DNA from: Solobacterium sp. | GTDB taxonomy: Bacteria > Bacillota_I > Bacilli_A > Erysipelotrichales > Erysipelotrichaceae | Length of the DNA stretch: 64,000 nt | Reading direction: 5' to 3' | Assembly (NCBI GenBank): GCA_017510405.1 | Contig: JAFWNG010000001.1 | Location: 54,000 to 117,999 of the forward strand | In this document: one piece after another, positions 63,851 to 64,000 of the stretch | Layout of the letters: each line of letters begins with the position of its first letter | Position numbering within the stretch: the stretch's first letter is position 1 | Made by a program: the position numbers and the translations under genes | Notes under the pieces: generated by a model | Told to the model about the DNA's origin: nothing | Database searches by the model: none | What the model saw: the letters and a program-made list of their open reading frames with translations, nothing else

Positions 63851-64000
63851 AGATACTGTAAGGATCAGTTTCGATGGATTCGTGAATTATGAAGGAAGAA
63901 GATTTGGCGTCCCCTATCAGTATACGAAGAGACTTTGCAGGATTCGCAGAGATGCATTCACGATCTATATCTATGACGATGAATTGACGCAAGTACTTGT
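63846..64000 (+). pseudogene. IS21-type transposase (IstA) fragment, runs off the window
   Basis: The plus-strand frame reads TVRISFDGFVNYEGRRFGVP then YQYTKRLCRIRRDAFTIYIY, a pattern of the Mu/IS21 transposase C-terminal beta-barrel domain (consensus VSFDGFVxYEGRRFGVPYxYT). The N-terminal part, including the DDE catalytic domain, is not on its left, so this is a truncated copy or starts mid-gene. The right part lies beyond the window, so an istB partner cannot be checked. Confidence 0.6.

Overview
The window is 64 kb around the chromosomal replication origin of a low-to-mid GC Bacillota bacterium. Gene content fits class Erysipelotrichia (a gut or oral Erysipelotrichaceae-like organism): Noc, Soj and ParB, a serS T-box leader, single-domain CinA, a DUF6110/P-type ATPase pair and a PxTSD-type cell wall anchor. 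The class is inferred from gene families and synteny; genus and species cannot be read from the sequence.

Layout. 1-6.6 kb: one tightly packed leftward block, rsmG-noc-parA-parB-atpI-atpB-atpE-atpF-atpH-atpA (atpA runs off the left edge). 6.7-16.8 kb: housekeeping genes on the minus strand (a conserved unknown, mnmG, a PUA/EVE-like protein, fhs, recR, ybaB, dnaX, tadA, SRP RNA, serS with a T-box leader). Two exact parS sites flank serS, and one of them lies inside the T-box leader. 16.8-21.7 kb: a rightward accessory cassette with a small basic protein, an ECF-type sigma factor with a plausible autoregulated promoter, a membrane protein, an ABC ATPase and two large membrane subunits. 21.8-30.3 kb: gyrA, gyrB, recF, yaaA, dnaN, dnaA, all leftward. 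30.3-30.7 kb and 28.8-28.9 kb: two clusters of DnaA boxes bracketing dnaA, which form the probable bipartite oriC. 30.8-33.8 kb: jag, yidC, rnpA, rpmH and a VanY-like peptidase, also leftward, so the rpmH operon points towards dnaA instead of away from it as in Bacillus subtilis. 34-39.5 kb: rightward pth, mfd, rqcP and divIC after a conserved unknown. 39.7-51.5 kb: accessory and metabolic genes (a GH1 6-phospho-beta-glucosidase, a Gln-rich repeat protein, a solo TnpB element with a probable omega RNA, an HD hydrolase, a CinA N-domain protein, DUF4230, an ABC exporter, CFI-box and DUF434 proteins, an SDR). 51.5-57.4 kb: a P1B-like ATPase with DUF6110, an unknown, two SDR oxidoreductases and a LysR regulator. 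57.5-61 kb: a large sorted surface protein with three InlB-type repeats. 61-64 kb: a genomic scar with a truncated AEC transporter, an HsdS tail fused to a nuclease-less HsdR, and an IS21-type transposase fragment.

How the parts connect. Chromosome segregation and nucleoid occlusion genes sit in the same probable transcription unit as ATP synthase. Their DNA targets (parS, and Noc-like palindromes near 9.5 and 39.5 kb) are also present. DnaA, its boxes and the sliding clamp form the initiation module. The most unusual observations are the parS palindrome occupying the stem III position of the serS T-box, the two-carboxylate ion-binding motif in the ATP synthase c subunit, the sigma factor/ABC cassette, the repeat protein at 41.4 kb, the CPC-less P-type ATPase with its small membrane partner, and the type I restriction scar at the right end.
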